From assembly GCF_003269035.1 (NCBI RefSeq), contig NZ_QLTK01000005.1, positions 62,001 to 126,000 on the forward strand: a stretch of DNA of 64,000 bases. The letters are read 5' to 3'. The position numbers and the translations under genes are program-made. Under the pieces are notes generated by a model. It did no database searches. It saw only the letters and a list, made by a program, of their open reading frames with translations, and was not told the origin of the DNA. Source of the stretch: Paraburkholderia bryophila. GTDB lineage: Bacteria > Pseudomonadota > Gammaproteobacteria > Burkholderiales > Burkholderiaceae. This document shows positions 54,868 through 62,769 of the stretch, piece after piece (the stretch's first letter is position 1; each line of letters opens with the position of its first letter).

Positions 54868-55287
54868 GCGTCGCGACGGTCAATCGCGTGCGGGGTCCCG
54901 TGCATCCAGCCAGTTTCCATGGAACCCGTTCGGCACGCGGTGCGGAATCAGCCGCGCCGCGCAGTTTCGCAATCCACTCGAACGCCGGCAGGCCGGCAAG
55001 CTGAGCGAGCAGTTCGGGCTCCGACGCGAAACACACCATGTCGCGAAGTCCTGAGACATCGCCCGACGCGCTTCTACCGTCGTGCCCATCCCGCTCGATC
55101 CTGTCCCGGATCGGTCGGGAGTGGATGCTGCTGACAATCGTCGCGTTGCGGGAGGAGACTCTGCGCTTCGGCGCCACCCGCCGCCAAGGCACGCCGCTTG
55201 CGATAACAGCAAGCCGGACATCTCGACTGACACCTGCCACGCAGGTTTTCGTGGACGCCCGCCTCCCACCAACCCGGAGAACGCCAC
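54868..55287. other. 420-bp spacer before the ABC exporter
   Basis: No convincing gene. A minus-strand frame here contains a protein-like stretch (MVCFASEPELLAQLAGLPAF, near 55036-54980) but has no ribosome site and runs into antisense of the glycosyltransferase gene, so it may be a relic at most. The exporter's promoter or operon read-through signals should lie here. Confidence 0.4.
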
Positions 55288-57123
55288 GTGGAATTAGTCG
55301 ATGATGGCGACACCAGCCGCGCCGGCCGCGTGCGCAGACGGCGACGTTCGCGCGTGTTATCCCGCTACGCGGGCCGCCCCATTCGTCTGATCTGGCGTTA
55401 CGTGGCGCGACACAAATTCGCGCACGCCGTCGTTATGTTCAGCGTAGTCGCGGCGGTGGGCTGCGCGTTGGCGTCGCAATACGGCATCCGCAATCTGATC
55501 GACGCATTGCCGGGCGGCCGCGCTCATCCTCAACACGTGGTACGCGCGTTCGTGGTGCTGGTCGCGCTGATCCTCGCCGACAACCTGTTCTGGCGCGTCG
55601 CCGGCTGGGTTTCCGCACGCACGTTTGTCGCGGTGACCGGCGATATCCGCCGCGAAATGTTCGACTATCTGACTGGGCACGCGCCGTCGTTCTTCTCCGA
55701 CAAGCAGCCCGGCGTGCTGTCGAGCCGCATTTCGGCGACGGCCAACGCGGTGTACGTGCTCGAAAACACGGTCGCATGGACCGCGTTGCCGCCAAGCCTG
55801 ACGGTACTCGGCGCCATCGCGATGGTCGCGGCCGTCAGCGTTCCGATGAGCTTGACGCTGGTCGGCATGTCGACGGTACTCGCCTTCTGTCTGTTTCTAC
55901 TGGCGCGTAAGGGCACCGCTCGCCACGAGGCCTTCGCGAAACAGGCCGCTTCGGTGGACGGCGAACTCGTCGACGTGATCGGCAATATGGGGCTGGTGCG
56001 CGCGTTCTGCGCGGTGTTCACGGAAGGCCGGCGCTTCGACCGCCAGCTCGCCGCGGAGAGCGACGCGCGCAAACGCAGCCTGCTGTATCTGGAGAAGCTC
56101 AGGCTGCTGCACGCGGTGGCGACGTCGATCCTCTCGGCCTGCGTGCTCGGCTGGACGGTGTGGCTGTGGAGCATCGACCAGGCGACCACCGGCGACGTCG
56201 TGCTGATCGGCTCGCTGGGCTTCTCGATCCTGCACGGCTCACGCGACATCGCGGTCGCGTTCGTCGATCTGACCCAGCACGTCGCGCGTCTTGGCGAAGC
56301 GTCGGAAACGCTGCTAATTCCACATTCGATGCCCGAGCCCACCAGGGCAGTGCCGCTCGACGTGCGCGAGGCCACGGTGGATTTCGACAACGTGACCTTC
56401 GCTTATCCGGGCCGGCGGCCTGTACTCAACTCGCTGAATCTGCACATCGAGGCGGGCGAGCGCGTGGGCCTCGTCGGCCCCTCCGGCGCGGGAAAATCCA
56501 CCGTGCTCGCGCTGTTGCAGCACTTCTACGAGCCGGGCTCGGGCACGGTGAGAATTTCGGGGCAGGACATTGCGCACGTCACGGTGCAAAGTTTGCAGGC
56601 CGCGCTGTCGATCGTTCCGCAGGACGTGTCCTTGCTGCACCGCTCGTTACTGGAAAACATCCGCTACGGCAGTCCCGATGCGAACGAGGCCGACGTGCGT
56701 CGTGCGTGTGAGGACGCCCACTGTCTGGACTTCATCGCGGCGCTGCCGGAAGGACTGGAGACGATCGCCGGCGACCGTGGCGCCAAACTGTCCGGCGGAC
56801 AACGCCAGCGAATTGCAATCGCACGCGCCATCCTCAAGGACTCGCCGATTCTGCTGCTCGACGAAGCGACCTCGGCACTCGACACGGCATCCGAAATCGC
56901 CATTCAATCAGCGCTGGAACGGCTGATGAAAAACCGCACGGTGATCGCGATCGCGCACCGACTGTCGACGCTGCAGAGTTTCGATCGAATCGTGGTGCTC
57001 AATCGCGGACGGATCGTTCAGCAAGGTTCGCCGGCTCAACTGGCGGCGGTGCCGGGCATTTATCGCGACACGCTCGCACGGCAGATTAAACGCACGCCGG
57101 CGCCGCGTCCGGATCTGATGTAG
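55288..57123 (+). CDS. Type I ABC exporter (MsbA/NdvA-like, fused membrane and ATPase domains)
   Basis: A 611-residue half-transporter with six helices in residues 40-330 and an ATPase domain: Walker A GPSGAGKST, signature LSGGQRQR, Walker B ILLLDEATSALD and H-loop AHRLST. The start is GTG at 55288, supported by CCGGAGA eight bases upstream. Relatives export lipids, peptides or oligo/polysaccharides. Its place after the sugar-nucleotide and glycosyltransferase genes favours glycan or lipid-linked sugar export, but the 420-base gap means it may be a separate unit. Confidence 0.85.
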   Translation: MELVDDGDTSRAGRVRRRRRSRVLSRYAGRPIRLIWRYVARHKFAHAVVMFSVVAAVGCALASQYGIRNLIDALPGGRAHPQHVVRAFVVLVALILADNLFWRVAGWVSARTFVAVTGDIRREMFDYLTGHAPSFFSDKQPGVLSSRISATANAVYVLENTVAWTALPPSLTVLGAIAMVAAVSVPMSLTLVGMSTVLAFCLFLLARKGTARHEAFAKQAASVDGELVDVIGNMGLVRAFCAVFTEGRRFDRQLAAESDARKRSLLYLEKLRLLHAVATSILSACVLGWTVWLWSIDQATTGDVVLIGSLGFSILHGSRDIAVAFVDLTQHVARLGEASETLLIPHSMPEPTRAVPLDVREATVDFDNVTFAYPGRRPVLNSLNLHIEAGERVGLVGPSGAGKSTVLALLQHFYEPGSGTVRISGQDIAHVTVQSLQAALSIVPQDVSLLHRSLLENIRYGSPDANEADVRRACEDAHCLDFIAALPEGLETIAGDRGAKLSGGQRQRIAIARAILKDSPILLLDEATSALDTASEIAIQSALERLMKNRTVIAIAHRLSTLQSFDRIVVLNRGRIVQQGSPAQLAAVPGIYRDTLARQIKRTPAPRPDLM

Positions 57124-57171
57124 GGGCGACGCTTACCTTAAGACCGTTACAAGCGCTCGCAATCGGGTTCA

Positions 57172-57765
57172 CTACGCGTTGTCCGCCGGATCGACCACCG
57201 CCGACATCGCCTCGCCGATCGCGTAGAACTGACCGCCGGCAATGTAATGCAAGCTGCGCAACGCGGGATCCGCGCGCTCGAAATTCCAGTGACCGTTTTC
57301 GAAAACGCGCGTATCGGCCCACGCGCCGACCACTTCGCCGATGAACAGGTCGTAGGTTTGCTGGTTGTGCGGCTCCGGGATCAGCTTGCAGGCGAGCCAC
57401 GCCGAGCACCCTTCGACGAACGGCAGATCGTAGCCGTCGATACCGAACACGCTCACCTTCGAGCGGCGAAGCTTGTCGGGGTCGCTCGCAAGGCTCACGG
57501 TACCGACGTCATGCGTGAGTTGGAGCTGGGCCACGGTCGGCACCTGAATGACGAACGTGCCGGTCTGCTCGATCAGCGCACGCGTGCGGGTCGCTTTGTC
57601 CAGCACGACGGTGAGCTTGGGCGGCGAGAAATCGAGCGCGCACGACCACGCCGCGGCCATGACGTCGTCCACGCCGTCGTGCCGGCCGGACACCAGCACT
57701 GTGGGGCCGTGGTTGAGGAGCCGGTAAGCCTTCTTCATGTCGACCGGTGCGATATGACTGTCCAT
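57172..57765 (-). CDS. Flavin reductase-like FMN-binding protein
   Basis: A 197-residue split-barrel flavoprotein of the flavin reductase domain family (YRLLNHGPTVLVSGRHDG, AAAWSCALDFSPPKLTVVL, FVIQVPTVAQ, CKLIPEPHNQQTYDLFIGEV). Members bind FMN and act as NAD(P)H:flavin reductases or as uncharacterised FMN proteins. Start ATG at 57765 (MDSHIAPVDM) has AAGGAA close upstream and is preferred to an in-frame start at 57795. It converges with the exporter gene and diverges from the next hypothetical gene. Confidence 0.82.
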   Translation of the reverse strand: MDSHIAPVDMKKAYRLLNHGPTVLVSGRHDGVDDVMAAAWSCALDFSPPKLTVVLDKATRTRALIEQTGTFVIQVPTVAQLQLTHDVGTVSLASDPDKLRRSKVSVFGIDGYDLPFVEGCSAWLACKLIPEPHNQQTYDLFIGEVVGAWADTRVFENGHWNFERADPALRSLHYIAGGQFYAIGEAMSAVVDPADNA

Positions 57766-57947
57766 GCGGATTCCTTCAGAGGCGACGTTTTTCACGTCTC
57801 ACGTTGCAAACCAGACGAAGCTTATATCAGACGCCCGGATCGGATGCCGGCATCCGCACGGCGCGATCTTTGCGTTTCGCGGTCCGGTCACGAGCAGTCG
57901 ATTATCATTAAGTGGCACGCATCACGTGAATAATCCGGTGGTTGGAT

Positions 57948-58562
57948 ATGACGAATACAGGCAAGGCATTGATCATTGGGCTGGTGCTAATCGACCTTGG
58001 CGTGGTCGGTTATCTGCTGGTTCCTAAAGGTGAACGAACGAACGCGGCGAGCGGCGCGACAGGCGGCGCGGTGGCGACCAGTTCCGTCAGCGCGGCGGTG
58101 GTCGGCCCCCGTGCCAGCGACACACACGTCGTGGCGGGCAGCGTGCTGCCTACGGCGCCGTCGTCCGCTCAAAGCGGCGGCGAAATCGCGGCGGTAGCGC
58201 CGCTGTCGCCGCCGCGCAAGCCGAGTGCTCGTGCAGTCAAACCGGTCACGATCAACGCTTCGGGAGAAACGAAAACGACCGGACCGCAGTCAGCAGACGG
58301 CGCGCATGGCGATATCAGCCGGCAAGGCTCGAACCCGGTCGCGGCGGCGATGACGGACGCACTCGTGAAGGAATCGGCCAAACCGGATCCGTCTTTGCCG
58401 ATGCCGACAACGCCGCCTGCGCCGGAACCGGCCGCCGCGCGCGACGGGCCCTATCCGCGCGGGTCGAACCCCGTTGCCGCAGCCATGACGCAGGAACTGG
58501 TCAAGCAATCGGCCCGCGTCGATTCGGCGTCGCAACCGCCGGCGCGATCGGGGACGCAGTGA
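57948..58562 (+). CDS. Hypothetical single-helix anchored protein with duplicated motif
   Basis: A 204-residue protein I do not recognise. Residues 6-27 (TGKALIIGLVLIDLGVVGYLL) form one membrane helix; the rest is Ala/Ser/Pro-rich, probably disordered and periplasmic. A block of about 20 residues occurs twice: GSNPVAAAMTDALVKESAK near residue 128 and GSNPVAAAMTQELVKQSAR near 176, each preceded by Arg. The repeat suggests a short binding helix presented twice on a flexible stalk. ATG at 57948 follows GGTTGGAT; TTG at 57942 is possible. Neighbours give no clue. Confidence 0.65.
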   Translation: MTNTGKALIIGLVLIDLGVVGYLLVPKGERTNAASGATGGAVATSSVSAAVVGPRASDTHVVAGSVLPTAPSSAQSGGEIAAVAPLSPPRKPSARAVKPVTINASGETKTTGPQSADGAHGDISRQGSNPVAAAMTDALVKESAKPDPSLPMPTTPPAPEPAAARDGPYPRGSNPVAAAMTQELVKQSARVDSASQPPARSGTQ

Positions 58563-58614
58563 CGGCGCGGGGCCGTCGAACCCGTTCCCGCGAAACAACC
58601 GCGCCCCGCAGTCC

Positions 58615-58750
58615 TCACGAAACCTTCTTCATCCCCTCCCGCACGAACTCCACGAAACGCGTCACCACCGCGTCGTCGCGCGCGGCCCCGACCTCTACAG
58701 GCTGCTGAGCCGGCCAGACAACCGGCTCACAACGAATCTCGAACCTCCCA
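58615..58750 (-). pseudogene. 3' remnant of a LysR-type regulator gene
   Basis: The last ~44 codons before the stop at 58615 read like the end of a LysR effector domain (RCEPVVWPAQQPVEVGAARD, then DDAVVTRFVEFVREGMKKVS). Upstream the frame loses family resemblance and becomes antisense to the intact lysR gene at 58898. The 335-base stretch 58563-58897 contains nothing else apparent, apart from the promoter region of that lysR gene. Confidence 0.4.
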
Positions 58751-58897
58751 GCCGCTCCCCACGCGGCTCGATCGCCGTCAGCTTCGCGCAGGTGGGCCGC
58801 AACCGGTTGACCGGCTAGCGCCCTCCTTCGCCCATTTCCCTGCAAACAATCCGGTCCTGCGTCAAACTGCACGCCTCGTCCACCATCGTTGCGTGCC

Positions 58898-59794
58898 ATG
58901 CAGTCACCTGACCTCAACCTGCTGATCGCGCTGGACGCCTTGCTCGAAGAAGGCTCCGTGGTCGGCGCCGCGCAACGCATGCATCTGAGCGCGCCCGCCA
59001 TGAGCCGCACGCTCGCGCGGATTCGCGACGCGATCGGCGATCCGGTGCTCGTCAAGATCGGCCGGCGCATGGTGCCGACGCCTCGTGCGCTCGCGTTGCG
59101 CGACCAGGTGCGCGCTTCGGTGGAAAACGCGGTGCGGCTGCTAAGGCCCGAACCCGATCTCGATCTGGCCACGCTCGACCGCACGTTCAACCTGCAAGCG
59201 AACGATACCTTCGCCAGTTCGTTCGGCGGCGGCGTGCTGGATCGCGTGCGGCGTGAAGCGCCGCATTCGGTGCTGCGCTTCGAACCGGGCAACGACATCG
59301 AAGCGCATGTCGTGCTGGAAGGCAAGACCGATCTGCTGATCACTTCGATGCGTCCATTGGGGCCGGACATCCATATGCAGCGCCTGTTCACGACGACGAT
59401 CGTCGGTCTCGCGCGCGACGATCATCCGATCTTCGACGGCGAAATCACGCCGCAACGCTTCGCGTCTTACGACCAGGTGAGCGTGTCGCGCCGCGGGCGC
59501 GCCACCGGTCCGATCGACGTCGCGCTCGCGGCGCTGGGCTTGACGCGCACGGTGTCGCTGGTGGTGCCGTCGTTTCATACCGGGGTGTTCGCGGCCGGCT
59601 CGTCGGACCTGATCGCCGCGTTGCCGGACCATGTCGCGGACACCGCGAAAGCGTTGGGCGTGCGGGTGCGGTCGTTTCCGATTCCCATGCCGCTGGAGAC
59701 GATCGTCGTGATTCAGGCGTGGCATCCGCGTTTCCAGAGCGACCCGGCGCATCAGTGGTTGCGGCGTGTCGTGCGGGATGCGTGCGGCGGATAG
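58898..59794 (+). CDS. LysR-family transcriptional regulator
   Basis: A 298-residue regulator. Residues 1-62 are the winged helix-turn-helix (SPDLNLLIALDALLEEGSVV, AAQRMHLSAPAMSRTLARIR), the rest a periplasmic-binding-like effector domain with EGKTDLLITSMRPLGPDI. The DLNLL start and the M-S-R-T-L recognition helix resemble the NodD/NahR-like branch. ATG at 58898 chosen; no good ribosome site, TTG at 58889 is in frame. It lies in the same direction as the efflux operon 200 bases downstream and may control it. A long perfect hairpin follows the stop. Confidence 0.88.
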   Translation: MQSPDLNLLIALDALLEEGSVVGAAQRMHLSAPAMSRTLARIRDAIGDPVLVKIGRRMVPTPRALALRDQVRASVENAVRLLRPEPDLDLATLDRTFNLQANDTFASSFGGGVLDRVRREAPHSVLRFEPGNDIEAHVVLEGKTDLLITSMRPLGPDIHMQRLFTTTIVGLARDDHPIFDGEITPQRFASYDQVSVSRRGRATGPIDVALAALGLTRTVSLVVPSFHTGVFAAGSSDLIAALPDHVADTAKALGVRVRSFPIPMPLETIVVIQAWHPRFQSDPAHQWLRRVVRDACGG

Positions 59795-59818
59795 CCGGCT
59801 TCTTTAACGCCGTTCGCC

Positions 59819-59855
59819 GCAATCGATGCGTGTGTTCAACGCACGCATCGATTGC
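59819..59855. terminator. Perfect 14-bp hairpin after lysR
   Basis: GCAATCGATGCGTG (59819-59832) pairs perfectly with CACGCATCGATTGC (59842-59855) around a 9-base loop. It follows the lysR stop by 25 bases. A-tract rather than T-tract follows on the plus strand, so it may be a transcript end, an RNA structure, or a dyad operator for the downstream efflux operon. Confidence 0.5.
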
Positions 59856-59893
59856 AAAAATCGCAATTTCCGAATCGATCGATGCTTCGTAGA

Positions 59894-59921
59894 CTGGCTC
59901 CTGTCCCATTCCTGGAGCCAG
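59894..59921 (+). promoter_or_regulatory. Hairpin masking the leader-ORF ribosome site
   Basis: CTGGCTCC (59894-59901) is perfectly complementary to GGAGCCAG (59914-59921), loop 12 bases. The 3' arm contains GGAG, the Shine-Dalgarno for the ATG at 59926. If formed in the mRNA it would block translation of the leader ORF and, through coupling, of the efflux pump. Confidence 0.45.
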
Positions 59922-59925
59922 CATC

Positions 59926-60003
59926 ATGTGTCTTTTCGATGCGATCGGTCTGACCCGTCTGCCCCATTACGCGCTCCGTTTGCGTGACCGGCGGGTCGTG
60001 TGA
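59926..60003 (+). CDS. 25-residue leader ORF overlapping the emrB start
   Basis: ATG at 59926 has GGAG eight bases upstream and encodes MCLFDAIGLTRLPHYALRLR plus five residues before TGA at 60001-60003. The stop overlaps the GTG start of the downstream transporter by four bases (GTGA). The transporter itself has no good ribosome site, so translation of this leader probably delivers ribosomes to it. No homology is recognised; the peptide may have no function of its own. Confidence 0.5.
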   Translation: MCLFDAIGLTRLPHYALRLRDRRVV

Positions 60004-61658
60004 ACACCGTCGTCAATCCAGTGCCCGCGTTCGCGACACCACAGCAAACACTGCCGCATACGCCATCGCAAACAACAGCTCCGCCCACGGCCCCCGCGTT
60101 CACCACACGCGTGATTGTCGGGCTCGTGGGCGTGTTGATCGCCGTCGTCATCGCGCAACTCAACGACCACGTCACCGACATCGCCATGGCCGACATTCGC
60201 GGCGCGCTGGGCATCAGTCGCGACCATGCGTCGTGGCTGGGCACCGCTTATCAGGTCACGCAAGTCTCGGCGATGATGTTCGCGCCGTGGTGTTCGGCCA
60301 CCTTCTCGCTGCGGCGCTTCACGATCGGCGCGGTGACTGCGTTCGCGCTGCTCGGCGTGATCTTTCCCTTCGCGTCGACGTTCGGCGCGCAACTGACGTT
60401 GCGCGCGCTTCAAGGACTCGCGGGCGGCTGCCTCCCGCCGATGCTGATGACCGTCGCGCTGCGCTTCCTGCCGCCCGGCATCAAGCTCTACGGCCTCGCG
60501 GCGTACGCGCTGACGGCCACCTTCGCACCGAACCTCGGCACGCCGCTGGCGGCCCTCTGGACCGACTACGTCGGCTGGCGCTTCCTGTTCTGGCAGATCG
60601 TGCCGCTCGCGTTGGTGGCGATCGGCATGATCGCGTGGGGTTTGCCGCAAGATCCGCTGCGCCTTGAACGCTTCAGGCAATTCGACTGGCGCGGCGTGCT
60701 GCTCGGTTTCCCTGCCATGGCGATGCTGGTGGTCGCGTTGGAGCAAGGCACCCGCGTCGGCTGGACCGACGCGCCGTGGCTCTGCGCGCTGCTCGTCGGC
60801 GGCGCCGCGCTGCTGGTGCTGTTTCTCGTCAACGAATGGTTTCACCCGTTGCCGTTCTTCAAGATCCAGTTGCTGGCGCGGCGCAATCTGTCGCATGCGC
60901 TGCTCACGCTCGGCGGCGTGCTGCTGATCCTGGTTGCCGTACCGAGCCTGCCCGCCGGCTATCTGATCGAGGTGCACGGCTACCGGCCGTTGCAACTCGC
61001 GCCGCTCGCGCTGTGCGTCGCGCTGCCGCAACTCGTGGCGTTGCCCGCGGTCGCCGCGCTGTGCAATCTGCGGCGGGTCGATTGCCGCTGGGTGCTAGCG
61101 TGCGGCCTCGGTCTGATCGCCTTGTCGTGTTTCGCGGGCAGCTTCATGACGTCCGACTGGATTCGCAACAACTTCTACACGCTGCAAATCATGCAGATCG
61201 TCGCGCAGCCCATGGCGGTGATCCCGCTGTTGATGCTCTCGACCAACGGCATGACGCCGCAGGAAGGGCCGTTCGCGTCCGCCTGGTTCAACACCGTGAA
61301 GGGTTTCGCCGCCGTGGTCGGCACCGGTGTCACCGAAGGCCTCACGACCTTGCGCGAACGCTTCCATTCGCACGTGCTGATCGATCAGTTGGGCAACCGG
61401 CCGCAAGCGTTCGCGATGGCACAGCAGGACCTCGCGGCGCGCCTGCATGTCGATGCGCATGCAGCGCTGGCATTGCTCGATCATCACATCCACGAACAGG
61501 CGCTCGTGCTTGCTTCGGCGGATGTCTTCCGCCTGATGGCCGGCGTCGCGCTGCTGCTGATTCTGCTGACTGCCGTCATCCCGACGCGGGTGTATCCGCC
61601 GCGCGCCGCCGTCATGCCGGCCACGCCCGCGCCCCTGCCTGCGCCAATCAAGCAGTGA
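60000..61658 (+). CDS. emrB: MFS multidrug efflux transporter, EmrB/DHA2 family
   Basis: A 552-residue, 14-helix major facilitator of the DHA2 family. After a Pro/Thr-rich N-terminus of about 35 residues come the first helix with QLNDHVTDIAMADIRGALG, matching the D1 motif region, WLGTAYQVTQVSAM, and LRALQGLAGGCLPPMLM (motif C-like). DHA2 members of the EmrB type work with a membrane fusion protein and outer-membrane channel, which are encoded next. Start is GTG at 60000, overlapping the leader ORF stop. Substrate unknown; the LysR gene upstream is the likely regulator. Confidence 0.88.
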   Translation: MNTVVNPVPAFATPQQTLPHTPSQTTAPPTAPAFTTRVIVGLVGVLIAVVIAQLNDHVTDIAMADIRGALGISRDHASWLGTAYQVTQVSAMMFAPWCSATFSLRRFTIGAVTAFALLGVIFPFASTFGAQLTLRALQGLAGGCLPPMLMTVALRFLPPGIKLYGLAAYALTATFAPNLGTPLAALWTDYVGWRFLFWQIVPLALVAIGMIAWGLPQDPLRLERFRQFDWRGVLLGFPAMAMLVVALEQGTRVGWTDAPWLCALLVGGAALLVLFLVNEWFHPLPFFKIQLLARRNLSHALLTLGGVLLILVAVPSLPAGYLIEVHGYRPLQLAPLALCVALPQLVALPAVAALCNLRRVDCRWVLACGLGLIALSCFAGSFMTSDWIRNNFYTLQIMQIVAQPMAVIPLLMLSTNGMTPQEGPFASAWFNTVKGFAAVVGTGVTEGLTTLRERFHSHVLIDQLGNRPQAFAMAQQDLAARLHVDAHAALALLDHHIHEQALVLASADVFRLMAGVALLLILLTAVIPTRVYPPRAAVMPATPAPLPAPIKQ

Positions 61659-61692
61659 ACCGATCCGATCGAACGAGTAAAAAGGTTGACCC

Positions 61693-62769
61693 ATGTCTGA
61701 GTCGAAATCGAACAAGAAAATTTACGCCGTCGGCACAGGGGCGATCGTGCTGCTCGGCCTGTGCGCCGCGCTCGCGTATGGCGTGTTGAAACCGTCCGGA
61801 CCCAGCACCGACGACGCCTTCGTCAGCGCCGATTACACCGTAGTCGCGCCGCGCGTTGCCGGTCAGATCGTCGCACTCGGCGTCGACGACAATCAGTTCG
61901 TGCGCAAAGGACAACTGCTCGCGCAGATCGACGACCGCGATTACGCGGCGGCGGTCAACGCGGCAAACGCCAACGTCGCGGCCGCCCAGGCGGCGATCGA
62001 CAACGTATCGGCGAGCCTCGTGCAGCAACAGTCGCTGATCGATCAGGCGGCCGCCGCGCTTTCCGCCGCGCACGCGAACGCCGTGTTCGCGCGCGCCGAC
62101 GACGCCCGCTACGCCGACCTTGCGCAACACGGCGCCGGCAGTCTGCAGAACGCACAGCAGGCGCGCTCGCGGACCGACACCGCGCTCGCCGACGTCGCGC
62201 GCAACGACGCCGCGTTGAAAGCGGCGAGACAGCAGGTCGCCGTGCTGACGACCCAGCGCGAGCGCGCCGAAGCCACGCTCCAGCAGACGCAAGCCGCGCT
62301 CGATAGAGCGCGCCTCGATCTGTCTTGGACCCGCATCGTCGCGCCGATCGACGGCGTGGTGGGACAGCGCGCCGCGCGTGTCGGCGCGTACGTCACGCCG
62401 GGCTCGCCGCTGCTGGCGGTCGTGCCGTTGCAGCAGGCTTACGTGGTGGCGAATTACCAAGAGACGCAACTGACGGACGTACGTCCCGGCCAGGCGGCCG
62501 AGATTCGCGTCGATACGTATCCGGGCGTGGTGCTGCACGGCACGGTCGACAGTTTCGCGCCCGCGACCGGCGTCACCTTCGCGGCCATCGCGCCCGACAA
62601 CGCCACCGGCAACTTCACCAAGGTGGTCCAGCGGATTCCGGTCAAGATCGTGCTGACGGCAAGCCAGGCGTCGCTCGATAAATTGCGCGTCGGCATGTCC
62701 GTCGACGCGACGATTCGCACCGGCAACACACCTGCTTCGTCAGCGGGCGAAAAGGTCGCCGCGCGATGA
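61693..62769 (+). CDS. emrA: Membrane fusion protein of efflux pump, EmrA/HlyD family
   Basis: A 358-residue periplasmic adaptor. One N-terminal helix (IYAVGTGAIVLLGLCAALAYG) anchors it; then a lipoyl half-motif (VSADYTVVAPRVAGQIVALG), a long Ala-rich coiled-coil hairpin (about 80-190), the second lipoyl half (LSWTRIVAPIDGVVGQRAAR) and a beta-barrel (ANYQETQLTDVRPGQAAEI). It links EmrB to the outer-membrane channel. ATG at 61693 with AAGG eight bases upstream, 34 bases after emrB. Its stop overlaps the next start. Confidence 0.92.
   Translation: MSESKSNKKIYAVGTGAIVLLGLCAALAYGVLKPSGPSTDDAFVSADYTVVAPRVAGQIVALGVDDNQFVRKGQLLAQIDDRDYAAAVNAANANVAAAQAAIDNVSASLVQQQSLIDQAAAALSAAHANAVFARADDARYADLAQHGAGSLQNAQQARSRTDTALADVARNDAALKAARQQVAVLTTQRERAEATLQQTQAALDRARLDLSWTRIVAPIDGVVGQRAARVGAYVTPGSPLLAVVPLQQAYVVANYQETQLTDVRPGQAAEIRVDTYPGVVLHGTVDSFAPATGVTFAAIAPDNATGNFTKVVQRIPVKIVLTASQASLDKLRVGMSVDATIRTGNTPASSAGEKVAAR

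Noticed and set aside
54767..55240. Minus-strand gene upstream of the ABC exporter
   Set aside because: One stretch looks protein-like, but there is no ribosome site, the ends are low complexity, and part is antisense to the glycosyltransferase.
58760..59391. Full-length minus-strand gene covering the LysR remnant and running antisense to lysR
   Set aside because: Only the last ~44 codons resemble a protein family; the rest is antisense of the intact lysR gene.
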